DNA from: Gongronella butleri | Lineage: Eukaryota > Mucoromycota > Mucoromycetes > Mucorales > Cunninghamellaceae | Direction of reading: 5' to 3' | DNA length: 64,000 bases | NCBI GenBank assembly: GCA_025201375.1 | Contig: JAIWZP010000007.1 | Span: 682,001-746,000 of the forward strand | In this document: positions 24,813 through 36,155 of the stretch, in pieces | Numbering within the stretch: the stretch's first letter is position 1 | Layout of the letters: every line of letters starts with the position of its first letter | Position numbers and translations under genes: made by a program | The notes under the pieces: generated by a model | The model's input: the letters and a program-made list of their open reading frames with translations, nothing else | What the model was told of the DNA's origin: nothing | Databases searched by the model: none

Positions 24813-26600
24813 ATTGTTGTCCTTCCATGATTGATATGCTTTTGCCAATCCTTAACACCCCCTCCCCCCTCCCCCACACACTCATACCTTGTCTCGTTGA
24901 TTATTGTATAGCTTTGATTCCCCCCCCCCAATCCACCCATTTCTTCACGTACATATATGTTTCTTTTGTCCATGCTTTTGTTTTCAACCTTGATTTATTA
25001 TATTTTCTTTCTTTTTTCTGCCACTTCTCATTTTTTTTACGTTGCCAGTTGATTCTGACGTGTCATTCCAATGGTGTCACGGCCTCAAAGGCAAACTATG
25101 TTATGATAAACACAGCAAAAACCTTGTTTTCGTGGCCTGCGTTTCCCATTTTTTTCAAAACAAAAGACCCAACTTGGTCTCCTGACGAAGATCCATGCTA
25201 TATAAAAAAAACTTGTCAGGTGGCATGTGTGCAATGTGTCACAAAAGGACGTGATATCGCCTTTTTGCTCTTGCTGGAGGCTCTATGGCATGTTGTTTTC
25301 TTTTTTTTTTTTATGCATTGCATCTTGCCTTGCGTGCGTGTTATTGCGTCGAGCTTATTTTTAGTTGTTGCGCAGCTTTAGAACAATCATCGGCTCGCCC
25401 CCCTTTCCCATCCCCTTGTTTTCCCAATGACGGGTGAGTTTGTTTTTGCAGCAGCGTGTTTCTTTTGGAAAAAAAAAGATGGACTTGCATGATCCCAGGA
25501 CAGTGTGACACAAATCCAAACACGTCAAGAGCGAGCAGGAGAAATAAGAAAAAGAGGGGGGAGGTTGGAGGATCGGGAATCACCATGGTGACACGACGCA
25601 TGACTCGTTTGTGCAATGGACACCCGCAGCCCCTCTCTCTCCCTTTTTTTTTTTTTTATTTTCCATCGAGTGTTCGTTGACGCAGCCCTTCTTTGGCTCG
25701 GAGAATGCAAACAAAATGAAGTGGCATACTTAATTAAGCCTGTGACCCTGAGAAAAACGAGATGCGCGTCAATGTAAGAGGGAGATGGGGAAATACTTGA
25801 CTGTGTCGTCACGTTTTTCCTTTTTTATTTTTATTCTTTTAGCGCGCCTGCGGCCGCGCGGCGCGCGTGCATGTTGCCTGACGATCCCGCAGGTGATATG
25901 TCGCGCCGTGCTTCCCCGGTACGTTGTTGCCTGTTTTTTTGCGGATGGGATTTTTTTCTTGTTCACAAAAGAGGGCAATCGAACCATTGTCACATGGTAG
26001 ACCCCTGGCGACACCTCTAAACAGTGTACGACCTGTTGCCACGGGAGGGTCCGCGTCCCCCAACTCAAAGAACCATATTTGTTCTTGTACCTCAACACGA
26101 TGAAACAATAAAAAAAAGTCTCCTTAATTTTCCCACTGCTATTATTTATTTTTTTTGTTTTGGCGCGTCTGTGCGTGTCCAATTCTTGCCCATAAGCAAT
26201 TTCACGCAACACCTGAGCAAGGGAATGCGAAAAAAAAAGTTGGAACGGTCCGTTCTTTTTTTTTTCCCACTTGACAAGTTCTGCGTTTTTGTCCTTCTCA
26301 TCAGCATCGACACGCTCAGGGTTTTTTGGTGAGGCGGAGGTGCGTGGACGCAACCAAAGTTTCGGGACGGTTGTTTAGGGAGACGTGTGTAAAGAGCCCC
26401 GCGTCGAGCCAAGAAAAACAAGGAGTGATGACATTTCAGAGCCATGCTTCCATGTGGTTCCCCAAGGAAAGGCTTTTTTTTTTTTTCTTGCATCATCACA
26501 TGCAAGGGGCAGTGTCTGAGACCTCGTTTTTCATGGACCGGCTGGCCCGTGCCACCATGACCCCATATACCCTTGTTCTTTTTTTTTAAAAAAAAAATTG
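24813..26600. other. Intergenic, no gene seen
   Basis: C/T-rich sequence downstream of the homeobox gene and then mixed sequence. The open frames here are made mainly of homopolymer-derived residues or change frame without recognisable domains. A NotI-like GC-rich knot occurs at 25845-25870. Confidence 0.4.
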
Positions 26601-26623
26601 GGAACAGATGACGCAATGCCCAA

Positions 26624-27046
26624 TTGGCAACACATCAACGTCACCCAAAACCCACGCCACGTCTCATCTGTTTACAAGCACGGCGTCATGAGACAGGGAC
26701 ATCGGGGATCCATGGACATCCAAGTCAACCGTTGCAAGATCGCGTCGTGGCATGGAACCACATCAAGGGCCGTGACATCAATGTCGTTCAACCTGTCACA
26801 CATACGCCGACCACCCTTGTTTTTTTCGACTTTGGCCGCCTCTCAGAAGCATTGTGGTGCGACCACCTGCGTAACCTGATCGACACGTTTCAATCGCCGA
26901 GTGTCCCGACGCGTCGTTTGCCGAGGCACCAATTCCGAGTGCATTACACTTTACATTTTAATCATAAAATAATGTCACAATTCGAAAAAAACTTCGCAAA
27001 AAGAGGGGAAAATGTCGCAAATAAAGAAAAAAATGAGTTTAGATAG
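26624..27046 (+). CDS. Hypothetical ORF or gene fragment of unknown identity
   Basis: An open frame of 140 codons. Its middle part (about 26745-26960) has a balanced, non-repetitive composition (WNHIKGRDINVVQPV, then TTLVFFDFGRLSEALW) that looks more like real protein than the homopolymer frames nearby, and it is preceded by a T/A-rich stretch ending in AG at 26606-26607 that could be an acceptor. The last third drifts into Lys/Asn-rich sequence. I do not recognise a family. It could be an exon of an unrecognised gene or a decayed fragment at the edge of the repeat block. Confidence 0.22.
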   Translation: MATHQRHPKPTPRLICLQARRHETGTSGIHGHPSQPLQDRVVAWNHIKGRDINVVQPVTHTPTTLVFFDFGRLSEALWCDHLRNLIDTFQSPSVPTRRLPRHQFRVHYTLHFNHKIMSQFEKNFAKRGENVANKEKNEFR

Positions 27047-27212
27047 ACTTCACGTCAACAAAGGACACTTTAATACTTTCGTTAAGTAATTTGCGGCTGC
27101 AGCAGCTTGTTACGTACGCATGGCGATGACCGGCGCGTAAAAAAGAAATTGATGAAGAGGGCACGGTCGGCAATCTGGAAGACGCCAGAGGTGAATTACA
27201 TCTATAGCCGAC

Positions 27213-28340
27213 ATGATGTGTTTAATTCTGTATTTGTTCAAATGTCGACGTTTTGAACTCATCTGCAAAATGGTCAAGCCAACCTCTGGTCTTCAGTGCC
27301 TTGCTGAAACAGGAGGCGGTGAAATAGACAGAGGGCAAAGGTTGGGAGGCAATCAAATCATATGTTGTGTTGGGCCATCAATGGATTTGTGTCAATTCGT
27401 GAAAACGATACAAGACTTAAAAACCGACTAGTCAGCCTCTGGTTTTTTTTTGTTTTTCCTACAAAAAGAGACGTTGAAATAGTTAAGTGCCGAAGTTTGG
27501 TGACAATCGAATCATGATTTTGCTACGAATGATCTCTTTACAAAACACGCTAGAGCCTGCTTTTGAGTAATGTCAAGTTGCTCGTTGAACCACTTGATCG
27601 ACCTTCTGTTTTTAATTTTTTTCTGAAAAGAGAGGAGCCAAATCCTATAGATAGAAAAGTTACGTGGTACTGCAATGAATTCTTGGTAGTGCAATGATTT
27701 TTTTTTTTTTTCAATTTGGAAAAAAAAAGTTGGTCAGGTCAAAATGCATCTGGAGGGTCGCCCGCTTGGTGAGGTCCAAGAGCAGCCAGCAAGTAAAATC
27801 AGTTTGGCAACCTACACACATGACATCTGAGAGTCATGCAATCGCATAAATTGACCCCCTCTTCTTAAGCAAATCTGCAATGAAACCCGGGAGTTGACTT
27901 GACCGTTCTCGAGCAAATGGTGATTAAAGACAAATTTGAAAAACTTAGATTTCTCGACTATTTTTAGACATACAGTGGTTAAACTGAGTCCCTTCTAGAG
28001 AGAATGGAATTCTGCGTCTTTTGTCACAGCATCGCCATTCTAGGTTATCTAGTCTGTTTCCGAGAAAATCATGCTTGAAATTTTTGATCGGACGTTCCAA
28101 GTGTACAAAGGTCGCGCATCAGGTTCGTCAGGCGGAGATAAAACGATACGCGAGCGCGTCTCTTTCTACTCGTGCAAGTTTCAGTCTGATCGAATAACAA
28201 TTCACTTCGTCCAAATTAAAATTGTGGATTTATGGCAAAACATTGATTTTCTCGCCAGCGGTCTAATTTATACCTAGTTTTAACGTAATTTATGAAAAAT
28301 TCAAGGTCGAGATGTCCTACTGCAAAAGTTTCATGTTGTG
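27213..28340 (+). repeat. Dispersed repeat family 2, copy A
   Basis: Aligns by eye along its length with 53890-55360. Shared blocks in the same order are: GAACTCATCTGCAAAA; CTGGTTTT...AAAGAGACG; GA(C/T)C-TT-GGATTTTT-like with TTTCTGA(A/G)AAGAGAGGAG; AAAATGCATCTGGAGGG; CACATGACATCTGAGAGTCAT-like; AAGCAAATCTGCAATGAAA-like; and AATTGTGGATTTATGG-like. Copies differ at roughly a third of positions and carry no long ORF, so they are old. Confidence 0.75.
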
Positions 28341-29005
28341 AAAGTCATTGAATGGGATGGAACGCCATGTCCATTTTGAAAAAGTGCCGATTTTTCAATG
28401 ATTTTCCAAGGGGTGCGGTCGAGGATTTTAAACATGATAAATTTAGATCCTTGGATTGCCATGCCATTCACATCCATGGTAAGCGCGCCTTGGTACGCCC
28501 CATTCCTCTCCTCCCTTTTTTCTTTTCCCCTTCCCTTTTTTTTATGCCCTCTTTTGCTTTGCCCTCTCCTTCTTTTTTTTGACAATCCGCCACGGTTACA
28601 GCCGTGGTAAACCTGGATACATTCCATCATTGGTTTGGTAAGTGCAAAAAAAAAAAAAAAAATGAAAAAAGGCATTTTCCTTTGGCTCAATTGCCATATG
28701 GTGGCTCAACTTTTCCCTTTTTGACTCATTTTTTTTCTTGTTGACTCAAATTTTATAATAAAACAGTACACGGCTAAAATAGCAAAATGTTGCGTTTTTG
28801 CGACTGGCGGTGTCGTCGCGCGCAAAGTTTTAAAGCACGAGCGAAAGAACAAAAAAGACAGAATGTGAAATGCAAGATTTATGGACAGAAAGTAAAAAAA
28901 TAAAGGACGACGACATATCAAATAAGAATATAAAAAGGAATTTCAATTAAAAACTACTTAAATGTGCGTCACTGAAGCGCTGGCAGATATGATGCTTTGT
29001 GCGCT
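28341..29005. other. Intergenic, downstream of the HTH-repeat gene
   Basis: No gene supported. A possible short spliced frame on + (28430-28640, with a GTAAGC donor near 28481 and a CAG near 28601) gives only about 40 unremarkable residues and was not called. The rest is A/T-rich. Confidence 0.35.
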
Positions 29006-30268
29006 TTATGTGCTTTGTGCCGGCAAGTCGATTTGTTCCTCTTTGATGAATGCCAGTCCCTGGATGTTGCGCTCATTGATCACGCGTTTGACAGTGACAA
29101 TGTCAGTGTCGCACCTCGCTGCCACATTGCACGGTTCTTCCCCCTCGGCAAGGAGCTGATTGATCTCTTCCAGCTTGACCACGGATGCCATTGGCGGTTT
29201 GGACTGCCGCATTTTTTTCATAATTCTTTTCACGGTCGTATCACTTCGGCCACATGCGACCGCCACCTTGTAAATTGACATCCCGCTAAGTAAGAGGTGC
29301 TTGATTTTTTGAATTTCGTGGTCTGCAACGCGGGGTGCAGATCCGCGCGCTGTCGGACGACCGAATTCAGACTGTTTTGATGGTAATGCGACGATGTTGG
29401 CTGTTTTTTTGAACTTTTTCACGCTATCTATGGAGACATCACATGCAGCAGCCACAGCCAAGAAGGACTCGCCTTGCTCAAGATGTCTTTTCATTTTTTC
29501 CTTTGTGGCCAGAGAGATAAGATAAGGGCGAGGGAGCGGAATATTGCGATCTTTGCATGTTTTTCGTACTGTGGTAACATGTATGCCACACGCTTTGGCT
29601 GCCTCGGCGGCCGTCATCCCCTTGACCACGCACTGCAAGGCTTTGTCGACTTTGTCGTTGCTAAGTCTGTTAAAATTGACAAGATCGCTGATGCCGAGCT
29701 TTGTTTTCTCCATTTTGATCAAAATGCCCGGTACATGGCAATCGGCTGCAATCTTTTCGAGCGATTTGCCAGCCAAGAGTTGCTTTTGAACCTTTTCAAT
29801 AATGTATTTGCTGAACGACGTTTTCTCGCGAGGGAGACGGATATCATTGATGAATTTTATCGTATTGACGGTCGCGCTTGATGTTTTGCAGAGGCGTGCT
29901 GTGTCATGCTCGGAAACTCCATCCTGAACGAGCTCCTGTATCAGCTGCCTTCTGGCGTTATTGAGTTTCCACATGGTCAATAGATTGATAATAAATTGCT
30001 TTTTATATTTATTGACCGACTGCCGGCTGACACCACATGCTGCCACCACCTGGGAAATCGTCTTGCCTTGATAAACAAGTTTTTGGATTTTTTGGATAGT
30101 TTCTGCGCTGGCCTTTCGGTTGGAGTGGTATGGGCTGGGAAGGTTGAGCCTGCGGTGCTCAAGTTTAACAAAGTAGGAGCTCACGCCGCATTGGAGCGCC
30201 GTTTCACTTATTCGCAGCCCACTCAACAAACACGCCTTAATTTTGTTACGCTTGGCTTTGGAGAGCAT
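29006..30268 (-). CDS. Intronless protein of eight tandem helix-turn-helix modules (unknown family)
   Basis: 420 residues from ATG at 30268; the frame stays open two codons further but only through a GTG. The whole protein is eight units of about 50 residues, at about 5-40, 55-90, 104-140, 153-190, 203-240, 253-290, 316-352 and 363-400. Each unit reads as a first helix ending L-x-x-G, a helix with A-x-x-C, a turn, and a recognition-like helix (V/I)-K, for example LLLSGMSIYKVAVACGRSD followed by TTVKRIM. The same Cys occurs once per unit. This matches homeodomain-like HTH modules of the Hin-recombinase/paired type; no catalytic domain is present. The longer linker 291-313 contains a GRP core like an AT-hook. 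It should bind DNA, possibly an extended repeated site. It lacks introns, unlike most neighbours, and sits between old repeats and an 81-nt T run. Function unknown. Confidence 0.8.
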   Translation of the reverse strand: MLSKAKRNKIKACLLSGLRISETALQCGVSSYFVKLEHRRLNLPSPYHSNRKASAETIQKIQKLVYQGKTISQVVAACGVSRQSVNKYKKQFIINLLTMWKLNNARRQLIQELVQDGVSEHDTARLCKTSSATVNTIKFINDIRLPREKTSFSKYIIEKVQKQLLAGKSLEKIAADCHVPGILIKMEKTKLGISDLVNFNRLSNDKVDKALQCVVKGMTAAEAAKACGIHVTTVRKTCKDRNIPLPRPYLISLATKEKMKRHLEQGESFLAVAAACDVSIDSVKKFKKTANIVALPSKQSEFGRPTARGSAPRVADHEIQKIKHLLLSGMSIYKVAVACGRSDTTVKRIMKKMRQSKPPMASVVKLEEINQLLAEGEEPCNVAARCDTDIVTVKRVINERNIQGLAFIKEEQIDLPAQST

Positions 30269-30342
30269 AGACACGGCACGGCAGTGGCAGGAAAGTCAGG
30301 AAGAAAAAGAAACATGAGGGGCGCTGGGGCCAAGATGATGGC

Positions 30343-30343
<1 letters not shown>

Positions 30344-30424
<81 letters not shown>
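30344..30424. repeat. 81-nt poly(T) homopolymer
   Basis: Uninterrupted T on the + strand, the longest homopolymer in the window, ending about 75 bp upstream of the HTH-repeat gene's start (that gene reads leftward, so its coding strand has poly(A) here). It could be a nucleosome-excluding promoter tract or the scar of a poly(A)-tailed insertion. Its exact length may be affected by sequencing. Confidence 0.9.
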
Positions 30425-30828
30425 CCCAAGAACGCCGTCCGCGCCACCCTAATTCATGTTCAATTACAGAAAAATGCCTCATTCGCATCTTTTTCAGGTC
30501 TAGTTTAGTGCCTCTGGTTTACTTGTTCACTATGAGATCCGTTTCGGAGCATGGCGTTGACTGGTTGGCAAGCAACAAGCGTCTTGACGGCAAAAATAAC
30601 GAATTGGAGTGATTTGCACGTTTGATGCATGGCTCAGATTAGCGCGTTTAGCCAATGCTTATTGCGGATGCTTAGCCCAACGTCAGGCGCGTACCTTGAA
30701 TAAAAACACGAGCGCAAAATAAGTAAATTATCGAGAAAATCACCATTTATGAAATGCCATCATTTTTCAACTCAAATGGAGGTGAAAAAAAAGCATTGAA
30801 AGTCGTGCCAATTAAAAACAATCTTTTA
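30425..30828. other. Intergenic, HTH-repeat gene to MFS permease
   Basis: Nothing recognisable. It contains the shared upstream region of the leftward HTH-repeat gene and the downstream region of the leftward permease. Confidence 0.4.
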
Positions 30829-32905
30829 TTATGGGCGGTATGAGAAGGTTAAATCCTCTTTGTCTGTGAGGTTGTTGACTTGGCGCTTGTGGGCTGGTAG
30901 TGCCGTCTCTTTTCTGCGGCGCTGGTCGCGGATCAGGCTCCACCTGATGTATGCAAAAATGAAGATTTCAAGGAAATTGGCAATCGAAAAGACCGTCATG
31001 CCCCATGTGTAGCGCGGCGCTTGGTTTCTACGTCCAAAAAAAAAATCACGAAATTAGATCGATGGACGGTGGAACACTATTGCAAATGGCTTACAATAGG
31101 CAGATTGGGCCCATGAAATTGCCCAAGCTGTATGCACAGAGCTGGGCGCTACAGTAAAAAGTCTTTTTGGTGGTGCCTTTTACATTGTAGTTGACGAGGG
31201 TCTGCATCATGATGAATGCTCTATTGAAATGCAATCAATTGGCGTGTCAGAGAGGCTGTTCTTTGCCTGTTTCATCTTTCTTTGGTCTTACGGTGTTGTC
31301 CAAAACGCCATGTAAAGGCCAATGATCTTGACGGTGTAGCCGTCGGGGATGGCGGCTAAGATGACGCATCCTACAAGGCAGAGAAAAGCCGATGCCATGC
31401 CAACATAGCACACCTCACGATATCGCCTGGCGGCCCACATGGCTGCAAATTGAATAAGAATGGCAAAGATACTGATGGGGATGTTCATCAGGATGGATTG
31501 GAAATTCTAAGATTGCAAGATCAACGCGTCAATGCCTTTTTTTCTTTTTTGGACGCGTCGCGCGTCACAAACCACTTTTTCTTCCGGTGTAAGTCTTACG
31601 TCAAAGCCCAGATTGCTGACAATTTGTGTCGAGAACACGGTTGTGCAGCCATTGGTGAGATTGGCTAGGAACGAGATGGCGCAAATGGCATAAAAACGGC
31701 CCTCTTTGAGCGCCTCATAGACGTGTGCCTTGTTGAAGTGACCCGTCTCAATGGGGCTGCCATTGTCCTTGAGTCGCTCCTCCACAAGCGCCTCTTCTTC
31801 TTTGGTCAAGCTGAACCAGCGCGACTTTGGCTTGTCCGGCAGGAATGCAAAGATGGCAATGCCTAGAGCAAATGTCACGCTGCCCCAGATCAGGTACGCT
31901 GAGCGCAAAAACAAGGGGAAAAGGTCATTTTCTTGTGTGACTTTTTTTTGTGTCACTATTTCTTGATTTTACCGTATTGCCACGCTGACAGGCCATGGAC
32001 GCCTTGCAAATGCTCAATTCCATAGGCGACAAGGCCGCCGATCATGTTTGCCGTCGCACTAGACACGAACATGAGTGTCAGGTAAAACACCTGCTCGGTG
32101 CGGCGGTAAAACATGGAGATCAACAAGAAAATGCATGGATATCTAAGTTTCAGCGAATCAATCGACTTTTTTAGTATGCTTTTTTCGTGTAAAAGTGGGA
32201 TTCAGCATTGCTGAACGCGTGTCAATTCTTACGTGATGGCTTCAAAGACGCCCAAAAGCAAGCGACAGACGGCGAGGGTGGCAAACGACTTGGCTAGAGA
32301 CGTGCACATAAGCGTTGCGCCCCAGATGAACAAGATACCACCCATGTACTTGCTAATTGACACGCAGTGCACCAGGTAATTGTTGGGCAGCTGGCAGAAA
32401 AAATGCCACGACGCGCGAAAAAAGGAGTTTTAATTTTATTTTCGCTGTCGCCATTTGCGTCACGCTCAAAAGTAGCCTCCCCAACGCTTTTCCACTGAGT
32501 TTCTCGTACCTGGAAAGCAAGATAGCCCGCGTAAAACATACTGCCAAGCCATGAATAGTCGTTGGCCGACAGATGCGCGTCTTGTCTTATGTTCATCACG
32601 GCCGCCACATTAAGAATTGACTTGTCCAGGAACTAATACATGGTCAGTTGCGTGAGCATGACGCGTCATGGAGCAGTTTTTTTCTTTTTTTTTGGTGTTT
32701 CTAGCTGTACCTGGATAAACACGACAAAATATAGTAATGGGACAAAGACACGGTCAATTTTGTGTCTTAGGCGCTTTTCGTCTGGGGAATAGACGTATTT
32801 GTGCCCGTCGTCAGGCGTCGACGTGGCCAACTCTTCGAGCGAGCTTCGCTTCTCAACATGCGCACATTCGACTTGCTCCGCCTTTTCAATTTTTGCGTCC
32901 GCCAT
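30829..32905 (-). CDS. Major facilitator permease, Dal5/allantoate-type anion:cation symporter family
   Basis: Eight exons on the minus strand: 32711-32905, 32510-32632, 32233-32390, 31973-32142, 31600-31898, 31292-31506, 31095-31220, 30829-31027; 494 residues, every junction in frame. Seen: a hydrophilic N-terminus; the first membrane segment VFVPLLYFVVFIQ running into FLDKSILNVAA, the hallmark of the Dal5 (ACS) branch; LGSMFYAGYLAFQ; LLLGVFEA-like; the central cytosolic loop RWFSLTKEEEALVEERL, also typical of the branch; and a final segment followed by RWSLIRDQRRR. Relatives in fungi import allantoate, pantothenate, nicotinate or small peptides by proton symport; the substrate here cannot be told. 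It should be a 12-helix plasma-membrane protein. Confidence 0.9.
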
Positions 32906-34079
32906 GATAAAAAAAAATAAAAAAAAAAAAGATCCAAATCAAGGAGAGGGATGATTATAAAGCATCCCAATTTGATCCTTTTATACGCTCCGTAGTTGCC
33001 AGATTTCTGGCTCGGTGGCAGAGAAATAAAAAGCCTGTTTAGTCTAATCCGTTGTCGCACACAATGGTGTGAAGTTTCTTTGTAACGACAAAAAAGAGAA
33101 AAAAATGATGGAGGCATGTGCAGAATTGCAGGTGTCGCGCGCTCCCTGCTGTCATTTCATGCAGAAAAATCATGTGATGGAACATAATTGAGGCGCCATG
33201 TTGCCTGAAGAGGACCCCCAAATAAAGCAAAATGGCCTTTTAAGGGCGCCTTCGGGCGCCCCGAACTCTAATTTTATACAGCGACGCGTCGCAAGAGCAC
33301 TGTCGCTCAATTTTGACGCAATCGTGGCCAAAACAAGGCTCCCGAGGGAACGCGAGCCGATATGTTCACGCAAACACAACATAAAAAAAAGATGGCAGTG
33401 CTACAGTAAGAGAACGTGCCAAGTTTTCGCTCCCGGCCCTGTTGTACATGTCATCGGTCTTACTTCCCCCATCAAATATCGTGGTTGACTAATCACCAGG
33501 CCGGCGCAGGGATGAGTGAAAAAAGACCCTTTTATTAAATTGTTTTATTTTATCCTGTGCAATGCGGCTCCATGTCTTTGTATGCAGTGCCCTATGACGC
33601 AAGAATGCAACTGGTGTGACTAAGGACCTCTGCGCGTCGCATGGGCATGACAAGCCTTGCCCGTTCCAACAATTACACACCACCACACAACAAAAATGCC
33701 AATCCCCAACTTTTTTTTCGCGTTTTCGCTTTTTCGTTTTTTTTTTTTTTTTGCCATGCTCAGCTGTTTCGTCTTATCCTTTGTCGCGTTGATAATGTCC
33801 TTGACGCCCGCCATTGGTTGTTCTGGAGACGCGATTCTTTGTTGAATTCGTAGCAAACATTGAAAACAGATCGTTGATCTGATTTTATTGGCTACACAAG
33901 ATTAAAGAAATTATAATGTAATGTGCGTAAAAAAGAAAAAAAAAAGGTAGGGAAAAGCGAAGGTCCGGGGGGGGGGTGGGGGCAAGGAAGCAAGGGAAAG
34001 TGAGGGGAAGGGAAAGGAAGAGAATGGGAGGGGGGGAAGAGAAAAAAAAGGGGGATAGGCAAAAGACACACGATGCCGC
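32906..34079. other. Intergenic, permease to Msb1-like gene
   Basis: Contains the permease promoter on the left and the 3' side of the Msb1-like gene on the right. Short frames at 33170-33490 and 33620-33860 lack recognisable features. A G/A-rich stretch (33955-34060) lies just downstream of the Msb1-like stop. Confidence 0.4.
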
Positions 34080-36155
34080 CTAAAAAATGGATGCATGGAG
34101 CTGCTTTTTGTACGCGGAAGAGGAGCCGTACTGGCCAATCTTGATGACCTTGCGCATGATGCTCTTGACCTGGAGCTTTGATCCCCCGTACAACTGCAAT
34201 TCCTTGTCATCGTCCGTGGATAGCTTGTAATCGGATGTCTTTTGGATTGCCGAGTCGTTGTCGTTGAGTGTCTGCGAGTCGTCGCGCTCCCGTGGTGCGC
34301 GGTCGGTGGTGGTGGCCAGCGTGTCGCGTGTCGCAATGGCCAGTGAAGATGTCTCGTTGACGCTCTCTGTGGGCGAAATCGCGGCCGACGCCAACGCGCC
34401 CTTGCTCTTTCGCATGTAAAACTTCTTTTTTGAGAACTTTTGCGACTTTGACGACAGCTTGTCGTGCCACGACGCGTCCACCACCACGGTTGCATATGGC
34501 TCTTGCACCGTTGGTTCCAAATACGCATTGAATTGCGAGAATGCCTCGCCCGCTGGGGAGTAAAAAAGCAAAGCAAAGATTAAGAAAAAAAAAAAGGAGG
34601 TCAGAGGACGCGACTCATCAAGGGGAGAGAGCCGCAGGAGGCGCGACATGCATCCGACTTTTCTCATTTTTCTCAATTTTTTCAATTTTTTTTTTTTTTT
34701 TTTTACCAACAGAGGGTGAATGACGATGCTGGAACCAGTAAGAAGAGGCGAATGGATCGGAGACGGTGCATGGCTTTGGCTTTGCGGCCTGGGAGATGAT
34801 TCTGTAAAGGAGGGGCGACGCGTTTGCAAAGGCGGGATCGAGTTCCGTGGAAAAGACGGAGATCCATGGCTCTTCCTTTGGCTCTGGCTCAATCTCAAAG
34901 TCGTCCTCCATGAGTGCGTGGACGGCGACGGTGGCGTAGTCGCTCCAATCGATGGTGAAGGTGCAAATGCGGTGGATGATGCGATCGTACGACTTTGCCT
35001 TTGCCTTGGCGGCCTCTGATTTGGACATTGGCTTGACCATGCGCAACTGGGCAATGGCGGTCGTGGGCGTGAACAGGGGGCTCGACAGCTGCCGCTGCTG
35101 TGCATTGGCGATATACAGGGGCGATCGCGGATTTTTGGTTTGCGACAGCCATTTGCTATGCTCAATGATCATCCGCGTCATGAAATGCCCGGCCTTCTCG
35201 GCAATGATCGGGTCGCAATCCGCAGGGCCAAGGGTCACCTTACCCATGGCCTCACCCAAATGATACGCATCCATCAGATTCTTGGCCTTGTGCTGCATCA
35301 ATTCCACCAGAAAATCAAGAATCTCCACCAGCAGCTCCTCACCCTTGCGCGTGAGCACCTTGGAGAGCTCGGGTAGCGAGCACGCTGTGAGAAAAAAAAA
35401 AAATAAAAAGTGAATATCATTGGGATCGCCCCTGAAACACCGAAAAGCACACAAGCACATCCTCCTCCCCCTTCGTCCCCGCCCCTTGGGATGTCACTTT
35501 TTCTCACTCTCCTTGCTTCTCTTTTCAGTTCCCCCTCGTTCTTTTTTTTCGCATCATCGGTGGACCTTCAAAAGGAGGCTTTCAGAAAAAAAAAAAAAAA
35601 CACATGCCATGGCATCACACCTTGGATATCCACGGCCAATTCCCTCCTTTGTCTTAGCCCGGCCCGACTTGGTTTTTTTTAGGCTTCGTCTCCTTGGCAA
35701 TTGAGCCTCCTACTTACTCTCGTAGTTGATCATTTTCCACACCTTTTTGGGGACAATGCGCTCATGGCAGCACCAAAGGATATCTTGCATCAATGTTGCG
35801 ACCGAGTGGATGCTGACGGGCGCGAGATCGTCGGGCGAGCATTTGTGATCGCGGAACACCTTGAGGAGCAGCACGCTGTTCGGCACTGTGGAGGGATGAA
35901 TGGTCGTCAGATAGAGAAATTGAGAGAAAAAGAAAAAAAGCTTCCATCAGCACTGATAAAAACGTCGCTCCAATGGGACCTGTACCTGATTTGCGCAGAA
36001 GCTTTCGCTCATCCATGCCTACAATTCATAGAAAAACAAAAAAGGGGGTGAGCGGTGCGCGCGTCCATCAAAACAATGTCATTTTTACCGCGTCGTCTAA
36101 TCTCATCCATGCATATTCGTGTCACTTGCGCGCCAAAATTGAAGGAATACAGCAT
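34080..36155 (-). CDS. Msb1/Mug8-like (RhoGAP-fold) protein
   Basis: Exons on minus: 36089-36155, 35986-36018, 35718-35885, 34707-35384, 34080-34552; 472 residues. The N-terminal part reads CMDEIRRRGMDERKLLRKSV, then LLLKVFRDHKCSPDDLAPVS and KVWKMINYE, then a helical region (LPELSKVLTRKGEELLVEIL; MDAYHLGEAMGKVTLGP) resembling the helical RhoGAP-fold domain of fungal Msb1/Mug8 proteins, which act with Cdc42/Rho1 and formins in polarised growth. No clear GxxR arginine finger is visible, so GAP activity is doubtful. The C-terminal 160 residues are Ser/Thr/Lys-rich. The start is chosen at an ATG after a pyrimidine-rich leader; the region divergent to RNA14 leaves room for an upstream exon. Family assignment is moderate. 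Confidence 0.6.

Noticed and set aside
24809..25381. 190-codon open frame on +
   Set aside because: Composed of Phe/Leu/Pro/Cys-rich sequence from T- and C-rich DNA, with no domain, leader or homology that I can recognise; most likely 3' flank of the homeobox gene.
28352..28640. Possible two-exon mini-gene
   Set aside because: Donor and acceptor exist, but the product is about 40 residues without any recognisable feature; not enough to call.
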